Source: Pseudomonas faucium (lineage in GTDB: Bacteria > Pseudomonadota > Gammaproteobacteria > Pseudomonadales > Pseudomonadaceae). Taken from it: a stretch of DNA of 64,000 nucleotides. How positions within the stretch are numbered: the stretch's first letter is position 1; every line of letters starts with the position of its first letter. Position numbers and translations under genes: made by a program. The notes beneath the pieces are model-generated. The model saw only the letters and a program-made list of their open reading frames with translations, was not told the DNA's origin and did no database searches. The stretch is taken from positions 310,001 to 374,000 of the forward strand of contig NZ_BQIP01000002.1 of assembly GCF_021602585.1 (NCBI RefSeq), given 5' to 3'. Positions 56,752 to 64,000 of the stretch are shown here, one piece after another.

Positions 56752-58269
56752 TCAATCCATGGGTGCGGGCTGTGGATAACGTGCCTTGCGCTCGAGGTCG
56801 TCGAGGTCGATGTGGTTGCGCATGTACTGTTGGCTGGCGTCCACCCAGGGTTGGTGGTCCCAGCTTTTCAGCGTGCCGATGGCCAACGCTTCGGCCACCA
56901 GGCGGCGGCGCCGTTGGCTGGCCAGTACCTGCTGACGCAGGCTGGGGATATCCCAGCGCTGCCGGGCTTCATCGGCAAATGCCTGCAGCAGCGCCTGGTG
57001 GTCGGGGCTGCCGGCGAGGTTCTCCCGCTCGTGCGGGTCGCGGCTCAGGTCATAGAGTAGCCAGGGGTCATCTTCGCTGTATATGAACTTGTAGGCGCCG
57101 CGGCGGATCATCATCAGCGGGCCGACCGTGCCTTCGGCCATGTATTCGCCAATCACTTCGTCGTGGCCGCCCTGCCCTTGCAGATGGCCGAGCAGCGAGC
57201 GGCCATCCAGGTGCAGCGTTTTATCCACAGCCCCGCCGGCCAGCTCGACCAGGGTCGGCAGCAGGTCGCAGGTGGACACCGAGGCGCTCACGCGCGCGGC
57301 GGCAAAGCGCTTGGGCGCGTGGATCAGCAGCGGCACCCGCGCCGACATCTCGAACCAGTGCATCTTGTACCAGAGCCCGCGCTCGCCAAGCATGTCGCCG
57401 TGGTCGCCGGAGAACACGATCAGGGTGTCGTCGGCCAGGTTGCATTCCTCCAGGGTCTGCAGCAGCAGGCCGATGTTGTCGTCGATGTAGCTGCAGGCGC
57501 CGAAGTAGGCGCGGCGGGCATCGCGGATCTTGTCCACAGGCAGGGGCTTGTCCCACAGGTCGTAAACCTTGAGCAGGCGTTGTGAATGGGGGTCGAGTGC
57601 TTGCTGGGCGTACACGTCGCGCGGCATGGGGATATCCACACCCTCGTAGCGATCCCAGTAGCGCCTGGGGATGGTGTACGGGTCGTGGGGGTGGGTCATG
57701 GACACGGTCAGGCAGAACGGCCGGCCGTCGTTTTCGCGCACATGGTCGTAGAGGTATTGGCGGGCCTTGAACACCACTTCTTCGTCGAAATCCAGCTGGT
57801 TGGTGCGCACGCAGGGGCCGGCCTGCAGCACCGACGACATGTTGTGGTACCAGCTGGGGCGTTCGTCCGGGGCATCCCAGTTCACCGCCCAGCCGTAGTC
57901 GGCGGGGTAGATGTCGCAGGTCAAGCGCTGTTCGTAGCCGTGCAGCTGGTCGGGGCCGCAGAAATGCATCTTGCCCGACAGCGCCGTGCGGTAGCCCAGG
58001 CGGCGCAGGTAGTGGGCATAAGTCGGGATATCGGCGGGGAAATCAGCGGCATTGTCGTAGGCGCCGATCCGGCTGGGCAACTGGCCGCTGACCAGGGTGA
58101 AACGTGAGGGTGCACAGAGTGGGCTGTTGCAGTAGGCCGAATCGAACACCACCGCCTGTTCGGCCAGGCGGCTCAGGTGCGGCATCTGGATGGGCGAAGG
58201 GGCGTAGATCGGCAACAGCGGGGCGGCCATCTGGTCGGCCATGATGAACAGGATATTCGGGCGCGTCAT
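56752..58269 (-). CDS. betC: Choline-sulfatase
   Basis: BetC hydrolyses choline-O-sulfate to choline and sulfate, so the compound can serve as carbon, nitrogen, sulfur and osmoprotectant source. The 505-residue alkaline-phosphatase-type sulfatase has the CAPSR motif (SPLCAPSRFTLVSGQLPSR) whose cysteine becomes formylglycine, and the metal ligands in FIMADQM and VFSGDHGDMLGERGLWYK. It faces a LysR gene typical of this locus. Two exact DnaA boxes lie inside. Confidence 0.95.
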   Translation of the reverse strand: MTRPNILFIMADQMAAPLLPIYAPSPIQMPHLSRLAEQAVVFDSAYCNSPLCAPSRFTLVSGQLPSRIGAYDNAADFPADIPTYAHYLRRLGYRTALSGKMHFCGPDQLHGYEQRLTCDIYPADYGWAVNWDAPDERPSWYHNMSSVLQAGPCVRTNQLDFDEEVVFKARQYLYDHVRENDGRPFCLTVSMTHPHDPYTIPRRYWDRYEGVDIPMPRDVYAQQALDPHSQRLLKVYDLWDKPLPVDKIRDARRAYFGACSYIDDNIGLLLQTLEECNLADDTLIVFSGDHGDMLGERGLWYKMHWFEMSARVPLLIHAPKRFAAARVSASVSTCDLLPTLVELAGGAVDKTLHLDGRSLLGHLQGQGGHDEVIGEYMAEGTVGPLMMIRRGAYKFIYSEDDPWLLYDLSRDPHERENLAGSPDHQALLQAFADEARQRWDIPSLRQQVLASQRRRRLVAEALAIGTLKSWDHQPWVDASQQYMRNHIDLDDLERKARYPQPAPMD

Positions 58270-58324
58270 GGGAGGCTTCCATTGTTTTGGGTTATGCGAA
58301 CCGCTTGCCTACCAAGATGCGGCT

Positions 58325-58374
58325 GTGGCTAACATGGGTAAAGCCCATGCCGGGCAATGACTGGGATTAGCCAC
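58325..58374. promoter_or_regulatory. Dyads in the betC-LysR divergent control region
   Basis: GTGGCTAA (58325-58332) and TTAGCCAC (58367-58374) are perfect inverted partners. Inside lies CATGGG-N5-CCCATG (58333-58349). The 109 bp gap must hold both promoters, and the dyads are plausible LysR sites. Confidence 0.5.
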
Positions 58375-58378
58375 GCTT

Positions 58379-59278
58379 ATGTTTGACCACCTTGCCGAGC
58401 TGTCACTGGATACCTTGCGCGTGTTCGAGGCCGCTGCCCGCCTGCGCGGCTTCACGGCTGCCGCGCTGGAGCTGGGCACCACGCAGCCGGCGGTGAGCCA
58501 GCAGGTCAAACGCCTGGAGGCGCAGCTGGGCACGCGGTTGTTCGACCGCATCTACCGGGGTATCGAGCTGACCGAAGCGGGCCAGTTGCTGTTCGAGCAG
58601 GTTCACCAAGGCTTGCAGGCCATGGACGATGGCATTGCCGAAGTCAGCGGGCGCGGCCAGCGCGAGGTGTTGCAGGTGGCCACCGACTTCGCCTTTGCGG
58701 CGTTCTGGCTGATGCCCCGCCTGCAGCGCTTTCATGAGGCTTATCCACAGGTGGACGTGAGCCTGGTGACCGGCGAGCGCAGCCAGGCGATGTTGCGCCC
58801 GGACATCGATGTGGCGGTGCTGTTCGGTGATGGGCGTTTTCATCAGGGCGAGAGCCGCTGGTTGTTCGATGAGGAGGTCTTCCCGGTCTGCAGCCCTCGC
58901 TTGATTCATGGCAAACCCTTGTCAGCCGTGGCTTTGCAGCGTTTGCCGTTGCTTCATTTGCGGGGCGAGCAGGCCAGCCGCTGGTTCGATTGGGCGGGAG
59001 TGTTTCGTGGGTTCGGCCTGGCTAGCCCGCCGCCGCCGGGGCAGTTGCGGTTCGATAACTACACCTTGCTGATCCAGGCGGCGATTGCCGGCCAGGGGGT
59101 GGCGATTGGCTGGGGGCATTTGGTTGATGGGCTGGTCGAGCAAGGGCTTTTGTGCCGGCCGCTGGAGGGGAGCTTGCGCTCGCAGCGGGGGTATTACGCG
59201 GTGCTGCCGCCGCGCAAGCGGCGGGGGGCGTTGATCGAGCGGTTTGTGGATTGGTTGGAAAATGAGCGCGGGGTGTGA
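58379..59278 (+). CDS. LysR-family regulator of choline-sulfate use
   Basis: This 299-residue regulator has a winged helix (LRVFEAAARLRGFTAAALELGTTQPAVSQQVKRLE) and an effector domain. It is divergent from betC, the arrangement of the recognised choline-sulfate-utilisation regulators, and probably activates betC, the binding protein and the SulP gene. Inducer choline-O-sulfate or choline is inference. An exact DnaA box lies at 58741-58749. Confidence 0.88.
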   Translation: MFDHLAELSLDTLRVFEAAARLRGFTAAALELGTTQPAVSQQVKRLEAQLGTRLFDRIYRGIELTEAGQLLFEQVHQGLQAMDDGIAEVSGRGQREVLQVATDFAFAAFWLMPRLQRFHEAYPQVDVSLVTGERSQAMLRPDIDVAVLFGDGRFHQGESRWLFDEEVFPVCSPRLIHGKPLSAVALQRLPLLHLRGEQASRWFDWAGVFRGFGLASPPPPGQLRFDNYTLLIQAAIAGQGVAIGWGHLVDGLVEQGLLCRPLEGSLRSQRGYYAVLPPRKRRGALIERFVDWLENERGV

Positions 59279-59300
59279 CAGGGGCTGCTGTGCAGCCCAT

Positions 59301-59350
59301 CGCCGGCAAGCCGGCTCCCACAAGGCCCCGTGGGAGCCGGCTTGCCGGCG
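59301..59350. repeat. REP pair, family A, between convergent genes
   Basis: Perfect 21 bp arms (59301-59321 and 59330-59350) with an 8-base loop. Probably a terminator for both flanking genes. Confidence 0.95.
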
Positions 59351-59358
59351 GTGGGGCC

Positions 59359-59976
59359 TCAGGATACGAAGTTAAGGTGCTCGCCCCGATGCAGCCCCAG
59401 CTCCAGCATGTCGACCATCCCCGCCGCCACCCCGGCCAAGCGCCGCAACGGCGCCTCCAGCTGCGGATCCACCGTGCCGCTGGCCGTGCGAAAGTGCTCC
59501 ATGCCCATGCCAGGCCAATCCGCCGGCGCATTGATCAGCGTCCAGTGCAGGGCACTGCGCTGCAGGGTATCGACCACCTGGTCCGCCCCTCCACGCTGTT
59601 CATCGCTGTAGCGGCCTGGCGTATCGAGCACGGCAAAATCGCCCACCAGCAACAGCCGGCGTATAGTCGTGCGGCCCAGCCCGGCCACCAGCGCCTCGGC
59701 CATCCGCCACTGCCCAGGCAGGTCGCCCGGCGCCAGCGCCGGCAGCAAGGCAATCACCGCCGAGCCCCCTGCGGCGCCTTGTTCGGCCTGGTCAGCGCTG
59801 GCCAGCCCGCCTATCTTGAAATGCAGGCCCGGGCGCGGCGCATGGCGGTTGAGGTCGTCGACCACTGCGGTGACCTCGTGCTGGCGCGACAGCAGCTCGA
59901 CCATCAGGGCACTGCCCAGGCTGCTTTCAGCCCCGAACAGCACCAGTTTGAACACTGGGGTTTCGGCATTTTTCAC
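59359..59976 (-). CDS. Short NAD(P)-binding Rossmann-fold protein
   Basis: The protein resembles atypical SDR/NAD(P)H-binding proteins. It starts FKLVLFGAESSLGSALMVELL with a nucleotide loop GAESSLG and has LLLVGDFAVLDTPGRY and a late ALHWTLINAPADW segment. A GTG at 59976 (or 59979) is chosen for GGGAG four to seven bases upstream, giving about 205 residues; an ATG further upstream overlaps the divergent gene. Substrate unknown. It shares a 52 bp promoter region with the DOPA-dioxygenase-like gene. Confidence 0.75.
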   Translation of the reverse strand: MKNAETPVFKLVLFGAESSLGSALMVELLSRQHEVTAVVDDLNRHAPRPGLHFKIGGLASADQAEQGAAGGSAVIALLPALAPGDLPGQWRMAEALVAGLGRTTIRRLLLVGDFAVLDTPGRYSDEQRGGADQVVDTLQRSALHWTLINAPADWPGMGMEHFRTASGTVDPQLEAPLRRLAGVAAGMVDMLELGLHRGEHLNFVS

Positions 59977-60028
59977 CACGTCACTCCCTTTGCAGGTGGT
60001 GATGGTTTGACCGCAATCAGGAGTTATC

Positions 60029-60358
60029 GTGCAGAGGATCAAGGGTTACCACGCCCACATCTATTACGACGCAGCGACCCTCGAGCAGGCCCGCGAGCTG
60101 TGCGAAGAGGCCACGCGGCTGTTTCCCGTGACCATGGGCCGCATGCACCAGAAACCGGTCGGGCCGCACCCGGACTGGAGCTGCCAGCTGGCGTTCGGGC
60201 CGGAGGTGGTGGGGGTGGTGCTGCCGTGGTTGGCGTTGTACCGGAAGGGGTTGGTGGTGTTTCTGCATCCGCTGACCGGGGATGAGTTGGCGGACCACCG
60301 CGATCATGCGATCTGGATGGGGGCCGTGCGGCCCTTGGATCTGTCGATCTTTGAGTAA
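60029..60358 (+). CDS. DOPA 4,5-dioxygenase family protein
   Basis: This 109-residue protein starts at GTG with AGGAG five bases upstream. Histidine motifs of the family are present: KGYHAHIYYD, MHQKPVGPHPDWSCQLAF and FLHPLTGDELADHRDHAIWMG. Bacterial members cleave catechols such as DOPA in vitro, and the natural substrate is unknown. Confidence 0.88.
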   Translation: MQRIKGYHAHIYYDAATLEQARELCEEATRLFPVTMGRMHQKPVGPHPDWSCQLAFGPEVVGVVLPWLALYRKGLVVFLHPLTGDELADHRDHAIWMGAVRPLDLSIFE

Positions 60359-60380
60359 TAGGTTGGTTTTGCTGGCCCTA

Positions 60381-60449
60381 TCGCCGGCAAGCCGGCTCCC
60401 ACAGTGGGCATGTGCAGCACTGACCCTGTGGGAGCCGGCTTGCCGGCGA
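60381..60449. repeat. REP pair, family A, between convergent genes
   Basis: Perfect 24 bp arms (60381-60404 and 60426-60449) with a 21-base loop, between the DOPA-dioxygenase-like gene and trpA. Confidence 0.95.
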
Positions 60450-60464
60450 TGAAGGCGACGCGGA

Positions 60465-61274
60465 TCAGCGGCGAGCGCCGCGCACCCCTTCCGCCAGTGC
60501 CGAGCACAGGCTCAATACATCGCCAACGGCCTGGTCGGCATCCTTGGCCTGGGCAATCTTGTCGACCAGCGCCGAGCCCACCACCACACCATCGGCCAGG
60601 CGTGCGATTGCCGCGGCCTGCTCCGGCGTGCGAATACCGAAACCCACGCTGATCGGCAAAGCGGTATGCCGGCGCAGGCGGGCAATCGCCTCGGTCACGT
60701 GCTCGGTGGTTGCCGAGCCAGCACCGGTCACACCGGCCACCGACACGTAGTAGACGAACCCGGAGCTGCGCTCCAGCACGCGCGGCAGGCGTGCATCGTC
60801 GGTGGTCGGGGTGGTCAGGCGAATGAAATCGATGCCTGCGGCCTGGGCCGGGGCGGCCAGTTCGGCGTCATGCTCAGGTGGCAGGTCGACGATGATCAGG
60901 CCATCGACACCGGCCTCTTTCGCCTCGGCGACGAACGTGTCCACACCAAAGCGGTGGATCGGGTTGTAGTAACCCATCAGCACGATGGGCGTGGCCTGGT
61001 TGCCGATGCGGAATTCACGCACCATCTGCAAGGTCTTGGCCAGGGTCTGGCCGGCTTCCAGTGCGCGCAGGGTGGCCAGCTGGATGGCCACGCCATCGGC
61101 CATCGGGTCGGTGAACGGCATGCCCAGTTCGATCACGTCGGCACCGGCCGCCGGCAGGCCCTTGAGGATCTGCAGCGAGGCGTCGTAGCCAGGGTCGCCA
61201 GCGGTGACGAAGGTGACCAGGGCGGCGCGGCCTTCGGCCTTCAGCTCGGCGAAGCGTTGTTCAAGACGGCTCAT
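60465..61274 (-). CDS. trpA: Tryptophan synthase alpha chain
   Basis: TrpA cleaves indole-3-glycerol phosphate to indole. The 269-residue TIM barrel has the catalytic Glu in [16 protein letters not shown] and Asp in [12 protein letters not shown], and the phosphate-binding [12 protein letters not shown]. Its ATG overlaps the trpB stop by 4 bp. Confidence 0.99.
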   Translation of the reverse strand: MSRLEQRFAELKAEGRAALVTFVTAGDPGYDASLQILKGLPAAGADVIELGMPFTDPMADGVAIQLATLRALEAGQTLAKTLQMVREFRIGNQATPIVLMGYYNPIHRFGVDTFVAEAKEAGVDGLIIVDLPPEHDAELAAPAQAAGIDFIRLTTPTTDDARLPRVLERSSGFVYYVSVAGVTGAGSATTEHVTEAIARLRRHTALPISVGFGIRTPEQAAAIARLADGVVVGSALVDKIAQAKDADQAVGDVLSLCSALAEGVRGARR

Positions 61275-62488
61275 GCCTGTTTCTCCTGGGCTGCCATGTG
61301 GTTCATCACGGTTTGCATGTCTTTGTCGCCGCGGCCGGACAGGCAGATCACCATCAGGTGGTCCTTGGGCAGCTGCGGCGCGCGCTTGATCGCTTCGGCC
61401 AGCGCGTGGGAGCTTTCCAGGGCCGGGATGATGCCTTCCAGGCGGCAGGTGGCATGGAACGCGTCGAGGGCTTCGTCATCGGTGATGCTGACGTATTCCA
61501 CGCGCTTCACTTCGTGCAGGTAGGCGTGCTCCGGGCCGATGCCTGGGTAGTCGAGGCCGGCGGAAATCGAGTGGGCGTCGGTGATCTGGCCATCGTCGTC
61601 CTGCAGCAGGTAGGTGCGGTTGCCGTGCAGCACGCCCGGTACCCCGCCATTGAGGCTGGCAGCGTGCTTGTCGGTATCGACACCGTGGCCGCCGGCTTCG
61701 ACGCCGATGATCTGCACGCTGGCATCGTCGAGGAAGTCGTGGAACAGGCCCATGGCGTTGGAGCCACCGCCCACGCAGGCGATCAGGCTGTCAGGCAGGC
61801 GGCCTTCCTTTTCTTGCAGCTGGGCGCGGGTTTCCTTGCCGATGATCGACTGGAAGTCGCGGACCATGGCCGGGTACGGGTGCGGGCCGGCAACGGTGCC
61901 GATCAGGTAGAAGGTGTCGTCGACGTTGGTGACCCAGTCGCGCAGGGCCTCGTTCATGGCGTCCTTCAAGGTGCCGGTACCGGCGGTGACCGGCACGATT
62001 TCGGCGCCCAGCAGCTTCATGCGGAACACGTTGGCCTGCTGGCGCTCGATGTCGGTGGCGCCCATGTAGATCACGCAGGGCAGGCCGAAGCGCGCCGCGA
62101 CGGTGGCGGTGGCCACGCCGTGCATGCCGGCGCCGGTTTCGGCGATCAGGCGTTTCTTGCCCATGCGCTTGGCCAGCAGCACCTGGCCGATGCAGTTGTT
62201 CACCTTGTGCGCGCCGGTGTGGTTGAGCTCTTCACGCTTGAAGAAGATCTTGGCGCCGCCGCAGTGCTCGGTCAGGCGCTCGGCGAAGTACAGCGGGTTG
62301 GGGCGGCCGATGTAGTCGCGCTGGAAGTAGGCCAGCTCTTCGAGGAATTTCGGGTCGGCCTTGGCCGCTTCGTACTCGCGGGCCAGGTCCAGCACCAGCG
62401 GCATCAGGGTTTCGGCCACGTAGCGGCCGCCGAACGAGCCGAACAGGCCGTTGGCGTCTGGGCCGGCGCGGTATTGGGTCTGGGTCAT
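61271..62488 (-). CDS. trpB: Tryptophan synthase beta chain
   Basis: TrpB condenses indole with serine using PLP. The 405 residues include the PLP lysine in [15 protein letters not shown] and the phosphate-binding [12 protein letters not shown]. It is divergent from its activator gene trpI, as in other pseudomonads. Confidence 0.99.
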   Translation of the reverse strand: MTQTQYRAGPDANGLFGSFGGRYVAETLMPLVLDLAREYEAAKADPKFLEELAYFQRDYIGRPNPLYFAERLTEHCGGAKIFFKREELNHTGAHKVNNCIGQVLLAKRMGKKRLIAETGAGMHGVATATVAARFGLPCVIYMGATDIERQQANVFRMKLLGAEIVPVTAGTGTLKDAMNEALRDWVTNVDDTFYLIGTVAGPHPYPAMVRDFQSIIGKETRAQLQEKEGRLPDSLIACVGGGSNAMGLFHDFLDDASVQIIGVEAGGHGVDTDKHAASLNGGVPGVLHGNRTYLLQDDDGQITDAHSISAGLDYPGIGPEHAYLHEVKRVEYVSITDDEALDAFHATCRLEGIIPALESSHALAEAIKRAPQLPKDHLMVICLSGRGDKDMQTVMNHMAAQEKQA

Positions 62489-62575
62489 GGGTCGCTCCAG
62501 GGCGTGATGAATGAGTGATGGGCTTTACTCTAACCACGGCAAGCCCGGCTGAAAACCGATAAGATTGCGCAAACC

Positions 62576-62592
62576 TGTCAGGAAAACTCACA
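62576..62592. promoter_or_regulatory. Candidate TrpI strong binding site
   Basis: TGTCAG-GAAAA-CTCACA matches the TGTGAG-N5-CTCACA type site I recall for TrpI, with one mismatch. It lies just before trpI in the trpI-trpB control region, where TrpI activates trpBA with indoleglycerol phosphate and represses itself. Confidence 0.6.
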
Positions 62593-62597
62593 CGTAA

Positions 62598-63494
62598 ATG
62601 GCCCACGACCTCCCTCCCCTCAATGCCCTGCGGGCCTTCGAGGCCACCGCCCGGCTCAACAGCGTCAGCCAGGCTGCCGAAGTGCTGCACGTGACCCATG
62701 GGGCGGTGAGCCGGCAGATCAAGGTGCTTGAGGCGCACTTGGGCGTGGCCCTGTTCGTCAAGGACGGGCGCGGCATCAAACTCACAGATGCCGGCGCCCG
62801 GCTGCGCGATGCCAGTGGCGAGGCATTCGACAAGCTGCGCGGGGTGTGTGCCGAGTTGAGCCGCGACAACAGCGAGGCGCCGTTCGTGCTGGGGTGCTCG
62901 GGCAGCCTGCTGGCGCGCTGGTTCATACCCAGGCTCGGCCGGCTCAAGGCCGACCTGCCCGAGCTGCGACTGCACCTGTCGGCGGGCGAAGGCGACCTTG
63001 ACCCCCGCCGGCCAGGGCTGGATGCGCTGCTGGTGTACGCCGAGCCGCCGTGGCCTGCAGACATGCAGGTGCATGTGCTGGCCGAGGAGCGCATCGGGCC
63101 GGTTCTCAGCCCCCACTACGCGGGCTTCGAACGTTTGCGCGGCGCCCCGGCCAAGGCCTTGCTCGGCGAGAGTTTGCTGCACACCACTTCGCGGCCGCAG
63201 GCATGGCCGACCTGGGCTGAAGAACAGGGTTTGGAAGTGGCTGAGCTGCAATACGGCCAGGCTTTCGAGCACTTGTACTACTTGCTCGAAGCCGCAGTAG
63301 CCGGCCTTGGCGTCGCAATTGCGCCCCAGCCACTGGTGGCTGACGACTTGCGCGCAGGCAGGTTGTGCGCACCCTGGGGGTTTTCACCGACCCCCGCAGC
63401 GCTGGCGCTGTGGGTGCCACGGCGCGCCGCAGACGGGCGCGCCGAGCAGTTGGCGCAGTGGCTGCGCCGTGAACTGGAACGGCAGGCGGGTTAG
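62598..63494 (+). CDS. trpI: LysR-family activator of trpBA, TrpI
   Basis: This 298-residue LysR protein has a winged helix ([35 protein letters not shown]) and an effector domain for indoleglycerol phosphate. Its position divergent from trpBA identifies it. The 3' end overlaps the convergent DUF883 gene by 4 bp. Confidence 0.95.
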   Translation: MAHDLPPLNALRAFEATARLNSVSQAAEVLHVTHGAVSRQIKVLEAHLGVALFVKDGRGIKLTDAGARLRDASGEAFDKLRGVCAELSRDNSEAPFVLGCSGSLLARWFIPRLGRLKADLPELRLHLSAGEGDLDPRRPGLDALLVYAEPPWPADMQVHVLAEERIGPVLSPHYAGFERLRGAPAKALLGESLLHTTSRPQAWPTWAEEQGLEVAELQYGQAFEHLYYLLEAAVAGLGVAIAPQPLVADDLRAGRLCAPWGFSPTPAALALWVPRRAADGRAEQLAQWLRRELERQAG

Positions 63495-63814
63495 TTGCGG
63501 CGGTACAGCAGATAGGCGGCCAGCAGGCCCAGCGCGCCGATTGCCACGCCGGCGGTGGTGACGGGGTGCTCCTGGGCATAGTCGCGGGTGGCGATGCCGG
63601 TCTGGCGGGTGCGGGTCTTCACTTCCTCGTAGGCATCGCTGAGCAGGCTGCGCGAGTGTTTCAGCGCGCTTTCCGCGTTGCTGCGGATGGCCTTCACCGA
63701 CTTCTGGGATTCCTCCGAAGCGTCATGCTTGAGGGTTTCCAGGCTTTTCAGAAGGCTTTCGATCTCCGCTTCCATGCTTTCCAGGGACGTTTTACGCAGC
63801 GAGTTGCGGTGCAT
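63491..63814 (-). CDS. DUF883-family membrane-anchored protein (ElaB/YqjD-like)
   Basis: The start at 63814 ([14 protein letters not shown]) gives 107 residues; longer starts read through the upstream region. It has a charged coiled coil (about residues 10-75) and a C-terminal membrane helix ([22 protein letters not shown] in part). ElaB/YqjD relatives bind ribosomes at the membrane in stationary phase. Function here is inferred. Confidence 0.88.
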   Translation of the reverse strand: MHRNSLRKTSLESMEAEIESLLKSLETLKHDASEESQKSVKAIRSNAESALKHSRSLLSDAYEEVKTRTRQTGIATRDYAQEHPVTTAGVAIGALGLLAAYLLYRRN

Positions 63815-63964
63815 GTTGACTCTCCTTTGCAGAATGGACTGTAAGGATTGCGACTGCGCGCTGCGCCGAAAGTGCGATCGAACTTTCACCCTGGGCGACG
63901 GCTCGCAGGTAAACCAGGCCTGCGCTGCTAGGCTCAATCTCACCGTCAATCAAGGAGAGCGCTC

Positions 63965-64000
63965 ATGTCCGATCATCACACCTACAAGAAGATCGAGCTG
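63965..64000 (+). CDS. Dodecin (5' end only)
   Basis: An ATG at 63965 with AAGGAGA upstream starts MSDHHTYKKIEL, the usual N-terminus of pseudomonad dodecins, small dodecameric flavin-storage proteins. Only 12 codons are in the window. Confidence 0.8.
   Translation, partial: MSDHHTYKKIEL

Overview
The window is a chromosomal origin region from a fluorescent pseudomonad, most like the Pseudomonas putida group. The evidence is gene order (glmS-glmR-glmU-atp operon-parBA-rsmG-mnmG-mnmE-yidC-yidD-rnpA-rpmH-oriC-dnaA-dnaN-recF-gyrB), high GC, protein sequences typical of that group, and two families of short GC-rich REP palindromes. Nearly everything is core genome. I see no prophage, insertion sequence, CRISPR array, tRNA or rRNA.

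Layout. Positions 1-1260 hold a small accessory-looking pair, a PACE-family efflux pump followed by its likely TetR repressor (cut by the window edge), lying just beyond the glmS terminator and the attTn7 region. From 1.3 to 21.5 kb all genes are on the minus strand: cell-wall precursor synthesis (glmS, glmR, glmU), the nine-gene F1Fo ATP synthase operon, chromosome partition (parA, parB), tRNA/rRNA modification (mnmG, mnmE, rsmG), membrane protein insertion (yidC, yidD), rnpA and rpmH. oriC lies at about 21.64-22.02 kb. From 22.1 to 28.3 kb dnaA, dnaN, recF and gyrB run on the plus strand, so transcription diverges from the origin as expected for leading-strand genes. Two parS sites lie in recF, and a second DnaA-box-rich, AT-rich gap lies between mnmG and mnmE.

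From 28.4 to 33.8 kb is a sulfide/persulfide module: a sigma54 activator of FisR type, a persulfide dioxygenase, a sulfide:quinone oxidoreductase-like flavoprotein and a TauE/SafE permease, then a LysR gene. A GMC oxidoreductase and an MHS-type MFS transporter follow (34.0-37.4 kb). From 37.7 to 48.2 kb are housekeeping genes: an acyltransferase, gmhB, glyQS, tag, a lipid A acyltransferase, a TPR protein, trkA, rsmB, fmt and def. From 48.4 to 54.1 kb are dprA, tsaC, a YefM-YoeB toxin-antitoxin pair, a quinone oxidoreductase, hemF and aroE. From 54.2 to 59.3 kb is a choline-O-sulfate locus (SulP transporter, choline-binding protein, choline sulfatase, LysR). The end holds a short Rossmann-fold protein, a DOPA-dioxygenase-like protein, trpA, trpB, trpI, a DUF883 protein and the first codons of dodecin.

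I did not find a convincing wholly new system. The observations most worth a second look are: 28 exact DnaA boxes scattered over the window, 18 of them inside genes; the origin-like mnmG/mnmE gap; the full FisR-PDO-SQR module with its three sensor cysteines and a candidate upstream activator site; a large REP palindrome directly upstream of a LysR start codon; and a choline-sulfate locus with a binding protein and a SulP carrier but no ABC permease.
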